This document shows positions 55,743 to 64,000 of a stretch of DNA of 64,000 nucleotides, piece by piece (the first letter of the stretch is position 1; each line of letters begins with the position of its first letter). Position numbers and translations under genes: made by a program. Location of the stretch: contig NZ_CP040818.1 of NCBI RefSeq assembly GCF_005887635.2, positions 2,448,501 through 2,512,500 of the forward strand, in the 5' to 3' direction. A model generated the notes under the pieces. It worked only from the letters and a program-made list of their open reading frames with translations, did no database searches and was not told the origin of the DNA. This DNA comes from Paroceanicella profunda. GTDB lineage: Bacteria > Pseudomonadota > Alphaproteobacteria > Rhodobacterales > Rhodobacteraceae.

Positions 55743-56675
55743 ATGGATATCGTCTGGGTCCTCGCCGGCCTCGTCCTTCTTGTGGTCGGGGGGGACGTTC
55801 TCGTGAAGGGGGCCGTCGGGCTCAGCCTGAAGCTCGGCATTCCGGCGCTCATCGTCTCGCTCACCATCGTCGCCTTCGGAACCTCGGCGCCGGAGCTGCT
55901 GATCTCGGTGAAATCGGCCATGGACGGGCTTCCCGGCCTCGCCATCGGCAACGTGGTCGGCTCCAACATCGCCAACGTGCTGCTGGTGCTGGGCATTCCG
56001 GCGCTGATCGCGCCCATCGCCACGCGGGACTGCGAGACCGGGCGCTCCTTTGTCATCATGCTGGGCGTGCTGGTGCTGTTCACCGTGCTGTGCTTCCTCG
56101 GGCCGCTGACCTGGTGGCACGGGCTGGTGCTGTTGGGCGTGCTGGCGGCGGTGATCGCGGAGAACCTGTGGTCGGCGAAGAAATCCCGCGACAGCGACAT
56201 GGCCTCGGAACTCGACGAGGTCGACCCCCACCTGCCGGGCTGGAAACTGTCGCTGCTCATCGTGGCGGGCATCATCACCCTGCCGCTGGGCGCGCAGATG
56301 CTCATCGAGGGCGCGCGCAACATCGCCTCCCAGGCCGGCATCTCCGACGCGGCCATCGGCCTCACCCTCGTGGCCGTGGGCACCTCGCTGCCCGAGCTGG
56401 CCACCTCGGTGATGGCCGCCATCCGCCGCCAGGCCGACGTGGCCATGGGCAACGTGATCGGCTCGAACATCTTCAACATCGGCGCCATCATGGGCATCAC
56501 CAGCTTCTTCGGCCCGGTGGAGGTGGACCAGTCCTTCCTGGATTACGACCTGTGGGTGATGATCGCGGTGAGCCTGGTGCTGGCGCCGTTCATCTGCAAG
56601 ATCCCGGTGCTGGGCCGCTTTTCCGGCGGCGTGTTCGTGGCCCTCTACGTGGGCTACATCTGGACGGTGCTCTGA
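55743..56675 (+). CDS. Calcium/sodium antiporter (CaCA family, YrbG-like)
   Basis: A 310-residue inner-membrane cation exchanger with about ten helices. The two alpha-repeats are clear: IVAFGTSAPELLISVKSAMDGLPGLAIGNVVGSNIANVLLVLG (near 37-80) and LVAVGTSLPELATSVMAAIRRQADVAMGNVIGSNIFNIGAIMG (near 215-257), each with the GTS-PE and GNVxGSN ion-binding motifs. An acidic cytosolic loop (SDMASELDEVD) separates them. The start MDIVWVLAG at 55743 is favoured over an upstream Met that adds a non-hydrophobic leader. Confidence 0.94.
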   Translation: MDIVWVLAGLVLLVVGGDVLVKGAVGLSLKLGIPALIVSLTIVAFGTSAPELLISVKSAMDGLPGLAIGNVVGSNIANVLLVLGIPALIAPIATRDCETGRSFVIMLGVLVLFTVLCFLGPLTWWHGLVLLGVLAAVIAENLWSAKKSRDSDMASELDEVDPHLPGWKLSLLIVAGIITLPLGAQMLIEGARNIASQAGISDAAIGLTLVAVGTSLPELATSVMAAIRRQADVAMGNVIGSNIFNIGAIMGITSFFGPVEVDQSFLDYDLWVMIAVSLVLAPFICKIPVLGRFSGGVFVALYVGYIWTVL

Positions 56676-56903
56676 GCCGCGGCGGCGTCTCCCGCGCTCT
56701 CAGGGGCCTGCACACCCTTGCCCCGTGTCAGTCCCCCGCCCGGGCGCCGAGCCGGCGCGCGCGCCGATCGCATGAGGCGCGACTTGTCCCGTCGCGCCAG
56801 CCGCCTGCTGCACGAGCCCCCGCGCGCGCCGGCATCTCTTCTGGCGAGACCGGCCGACGGGTTTCCCGGGCCGCTGGCCCCGAGCGCGCCGGGCGGCAGC
56901 GGC

Positions 56904-56999
56904 GCAGGTGCCGGCGCAACGGGTTGGGCAGGTGCCGGCGCAACCCGTTGAGCAGGTGCCGGCGCAAGCCGTTGAGAGGGTGCCGGCGCAGCGCTCCGA
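56904..56999. repeat. 24-bp tandem repeat, 4 units
   Basis: Units begin at 56904, 56928, 56952 and 56976 with the shared core GCAGGTGCCGGCGCAA followed by variable CCGTTGA-like ends. It lies in the gap between the converging CaCA and CoA-transferase genes. Confidence 0.9.
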
Positions 57000-57083
57000 G
57001 GCGGCGGCGCTTGGCGGTGACGCGCCCGGGGGCCGTCACCGCACCGCCGGTTCCGGTCAGCCGGGGACAGACGCGCCCGGGAC

Positions 57084-57200
57084 AGATCAGGTCAGCGTGA
57101 ACCAATCAGATCAGGTCCGCTCGGATTGATCAGCTCAGTTCAACTCGGGCCGTGTCAGCTCCGCTCGTGTCAGGTCAGGTCGGCTTGATCCAGCTCAGCT
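57084..57200. repeat. Degenerate 5-bp tandem repeat (NNTCA)
   Basis: From about 57084 the sequence drifts through variants of GATCA/GGTCA/GCTCA/GCTCG in a 5-bp period, running up to the stop codon of the CoA-transferase. Lower GC than its surroundings. Individual units are imperfect. Confidence 0.65.
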
Positions 57201-58385
57201 CGGGGCGGCGAAGGCGGCGCCTGCGGTGAGCAGCGCCTCGATCTCCTCCGGCGTGTAGCCGGCCTCTGCCAGCACCGCCCGCGTGTCCTGCCCGAACACC
57301 GGGGGGCGCCGCGCGCCGGTCTCCGCCGGGGTGCGCGACATGCGGATCGGGTTGCCGAGGGTGCGGAACCCGTCGATCTCCACCACCATGCCGCGATGCG
57401 CGGTGTGGGGATGGTCCAGCACGCCGGGCACGTCCATCACCGGGCCGGCGGGCACCCCGGCGGCCATCAGCGCCTGCGCCAGCTCCTCGCCGTCCCAAAC
57501 GGCCATGAGCGGGCGCAGCAGCGCGGCCAGTTCCTCCCGCCGCCCGTTGCGCTTCGGCCCGGTGACGAAGCGCGGGTCGGCGGCCAGCTCCGGGCAGGCG
57601 AGCACCTCGCACAGCCTGCGGTACTGGCTGTCATTCGCCGCGGCCACGAAGATCGGCACGCTGCGGGTGGGGAAGGTCTCGTAGGGGCTGATGTTGGGAT
57701 GCGCGTTGCCCACCGGCTTCGGCACCGGGCCGCCCATCATGTAGTTCGCGCCATAGGGGAACAGGATGGAGACGGCGGCATCATAGAGCGTCATGTCCAG
57801 GAACTGGCCCTGGCCTGAAACATCGCGCTCGCGCAGCGCCATCAGGATGCCGATGGCCGAGGACATGCCCACCGAGATGTCGACCAGCGGGATGCCCAGC
57901 CTGGTGGGCTCGCCGCTTTCCGGGCCGTTCACGCTCATCAGCCCGGCCTGGGCCTGCACCACCGCGTCATAGCCGGGCAGGCCGCCCAGAGGGCCATCGG
58001 CGCCGAAGCCGGTCACCCGGCACTGCACCAGCCGGGGAAACTCCGCCTGCAGGGTCTCGTGGCCCAGCCCCCAGGCCTCCATGCTGCCGGACTTGAAATT
58101 GTCGATCAGCACGTCGGCGCCCGCCAGCAACCGGCGCAGCACGGCCCGGCCGTCCTCGCGGCGCAGGTCCAGCGCGATGCCGCGCTTGTTGCGGTTCACG
58201 CCCATGAAATAGGAGGCAGCGCCGGAGGCGGGGTCGAAGGGCGGGCCCCAGGCCCGGGTGTCGTCGCCCTGCGGCGGCTCCACCTTGATCACCTCGGCGC
58301 CGTGGTCGGCCAGCCACTGGGTGCAGAAGGGCCCGGCGAGAATCCGGGTGAGATCGACGACGCGAAGTCCGGTGAGCGCTGGCAT
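57195..58385 (-). CDS. CaiB/BaiF family CoA-transferase (class III)
   Basis: A 396-residue class III CoA-transferase. MPALTGLRVVDLTRILAGPFCTQWLADHGAEVIKVE is the standard N-terminus; the catalytic Asp is expected in KSGSMEAWGLGHETLQAEFPRL/YDAVVQAQAGLM context (about residue 165, GYDAVVQA), and SGEPTRLGIPLVDISVGMSSAIGIL follows. These enzymes transfer CoA between carboxylic acids such as succinate, formate or carnitine derivatives; the substrate is unknown. The start at 58385 follows GGAGGAG; the frame continues upstream without homology. Confidence 0.93.
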   Translation of the reverse strand: MPALTGLRVVDLTRILAGPFCTQWLADHGAEVIKVEPPQGDDTRAWGPPFDPASGAASYFMGVNRNKRGIALDLRREDGRAVLRRLLAGADVLIDNFKSGSMEAWGLGHETLQAEFPRLVQCRVTGFGADGPLGGLPGYDAVVQAQAGLMSVNGPESGEPTRLGIPLVDISVGMSSAIGILMALRERDVSGQGQFLDMTLYDAAVSILFPYGANYMMGGPVPKPVGNAHPNISPYETFPTRSVPIFVAAANDSQYRRLCEVLACPELAADPRFVTGPKRNGRREELAALLRPLMAVWDGEELAQALMAAGVPAGPVMDVPGVLDHPHTAHRGMVVEIDGFRTLGNPIRMSRTPAETGARRPPVFGQDTRAVLAEAGYTPEEIEALLTAGAAFAAPS

Positions 58386-58608
58386 GTCTTGTGGTCTCCT
58401 CCCTGTCTGCCCCCATATACCTCCCTGTCTAGAGGAGGGCGGCACACCGGGCAACGGCGCCGCGCGTCCGCTCACGCAGGCGTGGGCGGGCGAGAGCTGC
58501 GCCGGCCCGGGCTGGCCTGCGCCGGGTGCCGCGGCTAGTATCGCGCCGCGCCGCCGGGCCACGGTATCCCGAGGGCGGGCACGGCGCAGGCAGGGGAGGG
58601 AATTGCAC

Positions 58609-59391
58609 ATGAAACCAGGGATTGCCCTGATCACCGGCGCCGGAAAGCGCGTGGGCCGCGCCATGGCGCTGCATCTCGCGGCCCGCGGCTGGGACATCGC
58701 GGTGCATTACATGAGCTCCGTCGCGGAGGCGGATGCGGTGGTGGCCGAGGCGCGTGCGCTCGGCGTGCGGGCGGCAGCGTTTCGCGCCGACCTCACGGAC
58801 GCCGCCGAGACCGACGTGCTGGTGCCGCAGGTGGTCGCGAAGTTGGGTCAGGTCACCCTGCTGGTGAACAACGCCTCCATCTTCGAATACGATACGGTCT
58901 CCCGTGCGACGCGCGAGAGCTGGCACCGCCACGCGAGCTCGAATCTCGAGGCGCCGTTCTTCCTCACCCAGGCCGTCGCGGCGCAGGCTCCGGAGGCCGG
59001 GCGCGATGAAGACGGCGAGCCGGTGGCCCGCACCCTGGTCGTGAACATGCTCGACCAGCGCATCCGCAAGCTGACCCCGGAGTTCATGACCTACACGCTG
59101 GCGAAGATGGGCCTCTGGGCCTTCACCCGCACGGCGGCGCAGGGGCTGGCCCCCGCGGTGCGGGTGATGGGCATCGGCCCGGGCCCCACGCTGCAGGGCG
59201 GCCGCCAGTCGGCGGAGCATTTTGCCGCACAGCGCGCGGCCACGCCACTGGGCCGCGGCACCTCTCCGGCGGAGATCTGCGGCGCGCTGGACTTCATCAT
59301 TGCCTCGCCCGGGCTGACGGGACAGGTGATCTGCCTCGATGGTGGGCAACACCTGGCCTGGGCGACCCCGGACGTGCTCGGGGTGGAGTGA
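58609..59391 (+). CDS. Short-chain dehydrogenase, FolM/pteridine-reductase type
   Basis: A 260-residue SDR. The coenzyme motif is TGAGKRVGRAMA, with Arg in place of the middle Gly (TGxxxRxG), a hallmark of FolM and pteridine reductases that use NADPH on dihydropterins. NNASIFEYD and the catalytic Y-x3-K in FMTYTLAKMGLWAFT are present, as is GQVICLDGGQHL at the C-terminus. ATG 58609 follows GGGGAGGG. It precedes uvrC-pgsA-moaDE in the same direction, an order common in Rhodobacterales; a pterin role would suit the molybdopterin genes but is inference. Confidence 0.9.
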   Translation: MKPGIALITGAGKRVGRAMALHLAARGWDIAVHYMSSVAEADAVVAEARALGVRAAAFRADLTDAAETDVLVPQVVAKLGQVTLLVNNASIFEYDTVSRATRESWHRHASSNLEAPFFLTQAVAAQAPEAGRDEDGEPVARTLVVNMLDQRIRKLTPEFMTYTLAKMGLWAFTRTAAQGLAPAVRVMGIGPGPTLQGGRQSAEHFAAQRAATPLGRGTSPAEICGALDFIIASPGLTGQVICLDGGQHLAWATPDVLGVE

Positions 59392-59705
59392 ACCGGTGCA
59401 CGAACGACCGCCCAGGGCTGCGCGGCGGCCGGACCCGCGGAGTTTTCCACTTGACGGGGGAGCGTCACGAACCCGTTATGATTCTGTTAGGAAGGTCAGT
59501 ATTTTACGTCATACGAGAAAATTTGCCTGCGGGAACAAGGGCTTGAAAAGTTGCCCAAAGATTAATCATGCCGGGGAAACCGGTGTGTTTTCAATGGGAT
59601 TGCAGAGTTCCGGCGAATTGCGCACAGACTTATCCACAGGAATCGTGGATTGTATTGCTGTTGCTTTCGGGGGCGGGGCAAGGCAGGGCGGAGGCGGGAA
59701 TCGCA
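59392..59705. promoter_or_regulatory. AT-enriched region upstream of uvrC with a DnaA box
   Basis: 314 bp noticeably richer in A/T than the rest of the window. It contains TTGACG (59451) with TATGAT (59477), a GATTAATC palindrome near 59561, and a consensus DnaA box (see next). A frame is open from 59568 into uvrC but is not conserved. No other gene is supported. Confidence 0.5.
59630..59638 (+). promoter_or_regulatory. DnaA box TTATCCACA
   Basis: A perfect match to the strong E. coli-type DnaA box, 68 bp upstream of the uvrC ATG. Only a single perfect copy was found nearby. Confidence 0.6.
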
Positions 59706-61610
59706 ATGACTGAAAACCGCCAGGACGAGACGGGCCCGGGCTTCGAGGAAGCCGCCCCCCGGGAGGGGGCAACGGGCCACGACGTCATCCACGGATACCT
59801 GCGCTCGCTGCCGGACCGGCCGGGCGTCTACCGCATGCTCGACGCGAGGGGCGAGGTGCTCTACGTGGGCAAGGCGCGCAGCCTGAAGAAGCGCGTCTCC
59901 TCCTACGCGCGGCCGACCGGGCACTCGGGCCGGATCATGCGGATGATCTCGGCCACCGCCTCGATGATGTTCCTCACCACGCAGACCGAGACCGAGGCGC
60001 TGCTGCTGGAGCAGAACCTCATCAAGCAGCTCAAGCCGCGCTACAACGTGCTGCTGCGCGACGACAAGAGCTTCCCCAACATCCTGGTGCGCACGGACCA
60101 CCCCTATCCGCAGATCTCCAAGCACCGCGGCCTGCGCCGGGCGCAGGGGCATTACTACGGGCCCTTCGCCTCCGCCGGCTCGGTGAACCGGACGCTGAAC
60201 CAGTTGCAGAAGGCCTTCCTGCTGCGCACCTGCACCGACGCGAGCTTCCAGAGCCGCACCCGGCCCTGCCTGCTCTACCAGATCAAGCGCTGCGCCGGCC
60301 CCTGTGTGGGGCTGGTGGACGAGGCGCAATACGCGGGCCTGGTGCGCGACGCGGAGGATTTTCTGGCCGGGCGCTCCAGCAAGGTGCAGGCGGACCTCGC
60401 CCGGCAGATGCAGGACGCGAGCCGCGACATGGAATTCGAACGCGCCGCCGCGCTGCGCGACCGCATCCGCGCGCTCACCCAGGTGCAGTCCGCCCAGGGC
60501 ATCAACCCGCAGCATGTCTCCGAGGCCGATATCGTCGCGCTGCACCAGGAGGGCGGGCAGGCCTGCGTGCAGGTGTTCTTCATCCGCGCGAACCAGAACC
60601 GCGGCAACCGGGCCTATTTCCCGCGCGCCGGCGGCGGGGCGGAGGGGCCGGAGATCCTCGAGGCCTTCCTCACCCAGTTCTACGCGAACAAGACGCCGGC
60701 GCGGATGATCCTGCTCTCCGAACCGGTGGACAACCCCGACCTGGTGGCCGCGGCCCTGAGCGAGACCCTGGGCCGCAAGGTGACGCTGGGCGTGCCGGCG
60801 CGCGGCGAGAAGCGCCTGCTGATGGAGAACGCGCTGCGCAACGCGCGTGAGGAACTGGCCCGGCGCACGGCGGAAAGCGCCAGCCAGGCCCGGCTGCTGG
60901 AGGGTGTGGCCGAGGCCTTCGGGCTGGAGAGCGTGCCCGAGCGCATCGAGGTCTACGACAACAGCCACATCCAGGGCACCAACGCGGTGGGGGCGATGGT
61001 GGTCGCGGGGCCGGAGGGCTTCGAGAAGTCGCGCTACCGCAAGTTCAACATCCGCTCCACCGAGATCACCCCGGGCGACGACTTCGGCATGATGAAGGAG
61101 GTGCTGGAGCGCCGCTTCGCCCGCCTGCTGAAGGAGGACCCGGACCGCGACAGCGACATGTGGCCGGACCTGGTGCTGATCGACGGCGGCGCGGGGCAGG
61201 TGGGGGCTGCGCTGGAGGCCCTGCGCGAGATCGGCGTGGAGGACGTGACCCTGGTGGGCGTGGCCAAGGGCGTGGACCGCGACGCGGGCAAGGAGGAATT
61301 CCACATGCCCGGGCGGCGGCCCTTCGCCTTGCCCTACCGCTCGCCGGTGCTCTATTTCCTGCAGCGGCTGCGCGACGAGGCGCATCGCTTCGCCATCGGC
61401 ACCCACCGGGCGAAGCGCGCCAAGGCGGTGAGCGCGACCCCGCTGGACGAGATCGCCGGCGTGGGCGCGGCGCGCAAACGCGCGCTGCTGGCGCATTTCG
61501 GATCGGCCAAGGCCGTGTCGCGGGCGGGGCTGCAGGACCTCAAGGCCGTCGACGGCGTGTCCGACGCACTGGCCGAGAGCATCTATGCGCACTTTCACGG
61601 CGACGGATGA
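59706..61610 (+). CDS. uvrC: Excinuclease ABC subunit C
   Basis: UvrC makes both incisions in nucleotide excision repair after UvrAB marks damage. The 634-residue protein has the GIY-YIG nuclease domain ([33 protein letters not shown], about 30-65), a four-Cys region near 170-190 ([27 protein letters not shown]), a UVR domain ([17 protein letters not shown]), the RNase H-like domain ([37 protein letters not shown] with acidic residues) and C-terminal HhH motifs ([17 protein letters not shown]). ATG 59706 gives the family N-terminus. Confidence 0.97.
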   Translation: MTENRQDETGPGFEEAAPREGATGHDVIHGYLRSLPDRPGVYRMLDARGEVLYVGKARSLKKRVSSYARPTGHSGRIMRMISATASMMFLTTQTETEALLLEQNLIKQLKPRYNVLLRDDKSFPNILVRTDHPYPQISKHRGLRRAQGHYYGPFASAGSVNRTLNQLQKAFLLRTCTDASFQSRTRPCLLYQIKRCAGPCVGLVDEAQYAGLVRDAEDFLAGRSSKVQADLARQMQDASRDMEFERAAALRDRIRALTQVQSAQGINPQHVSEADIVALHQEGGQACVQVFFIRANQNRGNRAYFPRAGGGAEGPEILEAFLTQFYANKTPARMILLSEPVDNPDLVAAALSETLGRKVTLGVPARGEKRLLMENALRNAREELARRTAESASQARLLEGVAEAFGLESVPERIEVYDNSHIQGTNAVGAMVVAGPEGFEKSRYRKFNIRSTEITPGDDFGMMKEVLERRFARLLKEDPDRDSDMWPDLVLIDGGAGQVGAALEALREIGVEDVTLVGVAKGVDRDAGKEEFHMPGRRPFALPYRSPVLYFLQRLRDEAHRFAIGTHRAKRAKAVSATPLDEIAGVGAARKRALLAHFGSAKAVSRAGLQDLKAVDGVSDALAESIYAHFHGDG

Positions 61611-61629
61611 AGCATTAGGTAGGGGGCAC

Positions 61630-61676
61630 GGGCCGGGCCCGGACCCCCGGAAGGCCGGGGGCCACTTGCCCGGCCC
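61630..61676 (+). other. Nested stem-loop between uvrC and pgsA
   Basis: Outer arms GGGCCGGGC (61630-61638) and GCCCGGCCC (61668-61676); inner arms CCCCCGG (61644-61650) and CCGGGGG (61655-61661) around AAGG. No T-run. It could block exonucleases or modulate read-through into pgsA. Confidence 0.6.
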
Positions 61677-61701
61677 GGTCCGGCTGCGCCGGACGGAACG
61701 G

Positions 61702-62280
61702 ATGGAGAAGGCAGTGCACTGGACGGTTCCGAACCTTCTGACTGTGGGACGCGTGCTTGCCGCCCCGCTCGTGGCCATGGCCTTCGTCGTGTTCGACAGG
61801 CCCACGGCCGACCGGCTGGCGCTGGTGCTGTTCGTGACCGCCTCGCTGACAGACTTCCTCGACGGCTGGCTGGCCCGGCGCTGGAACCAGGTGAGCGACC
61901 TGGGCCGGATGCTGGATCCGGTGGCCGACAAGGCCATGGTGGTCATCGCGCTGGCCACGCTGATCGGGCTCACCCGGCTGGACTGGCTGGTGCTGCTGCC
62001 GGCGGTGTTCATCCTGCTGCGCGAGGTGCTGGTGTCGGGCCTCAGGGAATTCCTCGGGGCGGTGAAGCTGCACGTCACACCGCTGGCCAAGTGGAAGACG
62101 GCGGTGCAGATGACCGCCATCGCCCTGCTGTTCCTGGCCGGGAGCTTCACCGGCGGCCTCGCCGACACGCTCTACGGCGTCGGCATCGTGGGGCTGTGGC
62201 TGGCCGCGGTGCTGACCGTGGCGACGGGGATCGACTATTTCGCCAGGGCCATGGGCTACCTGGCCGGAAAGGGAGCATGA
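61702..62280 (+). CDS. pgsA: CDP-diacylglycerol-glycerol-3-phosphate 3-phosphatidyltransferase
   Basis: PgsA makes phosphatidylglycerol phosphate, the precursor of phosphatidylglycerol and cardiolipin, in the inner membrane. The 192-residue protein has six hydrophobic segments and the CDP-alcohol phosphotransferase motif DFLDGWLARRWNQ...GRMLDPVADK (D-x2-DG-x2-AR-x8-G-x3-D-x3-D). NLLTVGRVLAAPLVA is the typical first helix. ATG 61702 (MEKAVHWTVPN) has GGACGGAACGG upstream. Its stop overlaps the moaD start (ATGA). Confidence 0.95.
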   Translation: MEKAVHWTVPNLLTVGRVLAAPLVAMAFVVFDRPTADRLALVLFVTASLTDFLDGWLARRWNQVSDLGRMLDPVADKAMVVIALATLIGLTRLDWLVLLPAVFILLREVLVSGLREFLGAVKLHVTPLAKWKTAVQMTAIALLFLAGSFTGGLADTLYGVGIVGLWLAAVLTVATGIDYFARAMGYLAGKGA

Positions 62281-62525
62281 TGCGGGTACTGTATTTCGCC
62301 TGGGTGCGCGAGCGCATCGGCGTGCCGCGCGAAGAGGTGGAGACCGGGGCGGAGACCGTCGCCGGCCTCATCGAGGAACTGCGCGGCCGCGAGGAGCGCT
62401 ACGCCCTCGCCTTCTCCGACCTCTCGGCGCTGCGCGTGGCGGTGGACCAGGAGGTCGTGGATTTCGATGCCCCCCTCGCGGCCGCGCGCGAAGTGGCGTT
62501 CTTCCCGCCGATGACCGGGGGCTGA
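62277..62525 (+). CDS. moaD: Molybdopterin synthase small subunit MoaD
   Basis: An 82-residue ubiquitin-like sulfur carrier. It ends in the essential Gly-Gly (FFPPMTGG), whose C-terminus is thiocarboxylated and donates sulfur to precursor Z in the MoaE active site. VLYFAWVRERIGV and VAVDQEVVDFDAPL fit the beta-grasp fold. ATG 62277 overlaps the pgsA stop; ATG 62280 is possible. moaE follows 2 bp later. Confidence 0.95.
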   Translation: MMRVLYFAWVRERIGVPREEVETGAETVAGLIEELRGREERYALAFSDLSALRVAVDQEVVDFDAPLAAAREVAFFPPMTGG

Positions 62526-62527
62526 GC

Positions 62528-62980
62528 ATGGCCGTCCGGGTTCAGGAGGAAGACTTCGACATCGCCGCGGAGATCGACGCGCTCTGCGCCGGGCGGGTGG
62601 ACATCGGGGCGGTGGTGAGCTTCACCGGCCTCGTCCGCGACCTCGGACAGGCGGCGGCGCTCTCCTCCCTCGAGCTGGAGCACTACCCGGGCATGACCGA
62701 GCGGGCGCTGGAGGCGATCGAGGCGGAGGCCCGCGCCCGCTGGCCGCTGCAGGGCGTCACCCTGGTCCACCGCTACGGCGTGCTGGCGCCGGGCGCGCGC
62801 ATCGTGCTGGTGCTCACCGCCTCGCCGCATCGGGCGGCAGCCTTCGAGGCGGCGGAATTCCTGATGGACTACCTCAAGACCCGCGCGCCCTTCTGGAAGA
62901 AGGAGGCCACCGACCACGGCGGCCACTGGGTGGACGCACGCGAATCCGACGATCTGGCCGAGGAACGCTGGCGGCGCTGA
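62528..62980 (+). CDS. moaE: Molybdopterin synthase catalytic subunit MoaE
   Basis: A 150-residue subunit that inserts two sulfurs into cyclic pyranopterin monophosphate. VSFTGLVRD, LELEHYPGMTERAL, VHRYGVLAPGARIVLVLTASPHRAAAFEA and the catalytic Lys in YLKTRAPFWKKEATDHGGHWVDA are all present. It works as a heterotetramer with MoaD, encoded immediately upstream. Last gene of the uvrC-pgsA-moaD-moaE run. Confidence 0.96.
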   Translation: MAVRVQEEDFDIAAEIDALCAGRVDIGAVVSFTGLVRDLGQAAALSSLELEHYPGMTERALEAIEAEARARWPLQGVTLVHRYGVLAPGARIVLVLTASPHRAAAFEAAEFLMDYLKTRAPFWKKEATDHGGHWVDARESDDLAEERWRR

Positions 62981-63341
62981 CGCCGCGGAGCGGGAGAGCG
63001 GCCCGCCTCGCTGCGGGAATGTTCCCCCGGGCCGGGCACCAGGGCGCCCGCCGGTCGCCGCGCGCGCGCCGGATGCATCGGTGCCCCGGCCATGACATGC
63101 CGGCGCAGACCGCGCACCGCCGTGACCGGCCCCGGCCTGCGCCCTGCCCCACTGATGACCGCCCCGGAGGGCGCGGGCCTCGGAACGCCCGGCGCCGGAC
63201 CGGCCTGCGCGGAGCCGGTGGTGATCCGCGGGGACGGCGGACACTCTCCCGAGGGCGGGCCTCCGGACACCCAAGGGCAGGCCCCGGCGCGTGGCGCGCG
63301 CAGCGGTCCGTGATCCGGTGAGCCCGCGCCGGCCCCGGCTC
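62981..63341. other. 361-bp intergenic region
   Basis: Lies between the ends of the converging moaE and VWA genes. GC-rich, with no supported gene, repeat array or T-tailed terminator. Confidence 0.5.
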
Positions 63342-64000
63342 TCAGCGCGGGGCGGCGGCGAGTTCGGCGGCGGTGTCGATCAGGGCGGCGAGGGCGGCGC
63401 GGCGGCCGCTTTCGTCCGGGCCGGCGGCGTCGCGGGCCAGGGCGGCGGCCTCCGCGAAGCCCCAGGCGCCCAGGTCCCGGCGCCCCTCCAGCAACAGCCC
63501 GAACCCCGCGACCGCCGCGGCGAAGCGTGTCTCGCGCAGCGCGATGCTGTCCGCGGGGCCCGGCGTCGCGGGGGCGGCGGGCACGTCGAGGGTGGTGAGC
63601 CGGCTTTCGGTATCGCTCGCGGTGCTGTAGCGCAGCCGCACCAGCGCGAGGTCGGTGCCGGAGCCGGACGGGGCGGCCCCGCCTGCGGCGCTGTCGGCAG
63701 TGCCGCGCTTCGCGCTTCGGGTGTCGGGCAGCGGCGCGGGGGTGATCTCGTAGAGCGCGGTCACGGTGTGGCCGGGGTCCACCGCCACCCCGCCGCCGCC
63801 CTGTTCCAGCAGGCCCGAGCCGCGCGTGTCATCGGCGCCGTCCCGCGCGGTGGCGCCCACGTAGCGGTAGCGCATCACCGTGGCGGGGTTGAACTCCACC
63901 TGAACGCGGGCATCGCGCGCCGCACTCATCCCGTCCGCCAGCGAGCTGGCAAGGGCGCGCCGGGCGGAGGCGGGGCTGTCGACCAGCGCCACCACGCCCT
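63342..64000 (-). CDS. C-terminal part of a VWA-domain protein (YfbK-like, DUF3520)
   Basis: The gene enters from the right edge; about 219 C-terminal residues are seen. DARVQVEFNPATVMRYRYVGATARD and AVDPGHTVTALYEITPAPLP match the DUF3520 region that follows the von Willebrand A domain in YfbK-type proteins. The remainder ends with ALRETRFAAAVAGFGLLLEG and LARDAAGPDESGRRAALAALIDTA. These are usually lipoproteins or periplasmic proteins of unknown role. The VWA domain and start lie outside the window. Confidence 0.88.
   Translation of the reverse strand, partial: GVVALVDSPASARRALASSLADGMSAARDARVQVEFNPATVMRYRYVGATARDGADDTRGSGLLEQGGGGVAVDPGHTVTALYEITPAPLPDTRSAKRGTADSAAGGAAPSGSGTDLALVRLRYSTASDTESRLTTLDVPAAPATPGPADSIALRETRFAAAVAGFGLLLEGRRDLGAWGFAEAAALARDAAGPDESGRRAALAALIDTAAELAAAPR

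Noticed and set aside
59530..59560. LexA (SOS) box upstream of uvrC
   Set aside because: Alphaproteobacterial LexA needs GTTC-N7-GTTC; the nearest is GAAC-N7-TGAA, which breaks the second half-site.
59440..59660. Chromosomal replication origin
   Set aside because: Only one perfect DnaA box is seen and the gene neighbourhood (SDR, uvrC, pgsA, moaDE) is not that of alphaproteobacterial origins; a regulatory box is likelier.

Overview
The window looks like a chromosomal segment of a high-GC alphaproteobacterium of the order Rhodobacterales (Rhodobacteraceae/Paracoccaceae type). The evidence is the sciP-ctrA pair beside mnmA, the ligA neighbourhood, the purK-purE-YdcH-S49 protease-CaCA antiporter block, the SDR-uvrC-pgsA-moaD-moaE block, and strong G/C bias at third codon positions. 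I see no rRNA, tRNA, phage, insertion sequence or CRISPR array; it reads as core chromosome with one accessory catabolic cluster.

Layout. 1-5.8 kb: M20 peptidase (cut by the left edge), mnmA, sciP, ctrA, ligA. 5.9-15.9 kb (minus strand): an M48-like protein without its catalytic Glu, then a beta-oxidation operon read from the right as MerR regulator, acyl-CoA dehydrogenase, GST, thiolase, FadJ-type hydratase/dehydrogenase and acyl-CoA ligase. 15.9-21.3 kb: a 10-TM metal transporter under a Fur/Mur-like operator, two hotdog thioesterases, a MATE exporter and pyrD. 21.6-33.2 kb: DUF952, a class III aminotransferase, three tandem paralogous lipoproteins, 5'-nucleotidase, a response regulator, threonine aldolase, a YcgN protein, an LplT-like transporter with PlsC, ribF and a MaoC hydratase.

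33.4-42 kb is the most distinctive part: a complete Nit1C cluster (nitBCDEFGH; the nitrilase / radical SAM / GNAT / AIR-synthase / flavoprotein set induced by nitrogen starvation and linked to cyanide-nitrogen use). It is preceded by a divergent MocR (GntR-aminotransferase) regulator with shared ATTGTATG repeats between them. It is followed by an extra LnmK-like double-hotdog gene.

42-64 kb: DUF983, a HAD phosphatase, TraB/GumN, CIRCE-controlled groES-groEL, an EamA transporter, an RTX beta-propeller exoprotein, purE/purK, a fused ArsR-SRPBCC protein, a YdcH protein, S49 protease, CaCA antiporter, CoA-transferase, FolM-like SDR, uvrC, pgsA, moaD, moaE and the end of a VWA protein.

A second theme is tandem repeats. 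At least seven arrays, each with its own unit (5, 8, 9, 15, 23, 24 and 89 bp), sit in long intergenic regions at gene 3' ends, mostly where two genes converge. One further array (24 bp x 5) lies in frame inside the nitH flavoprotein gene.
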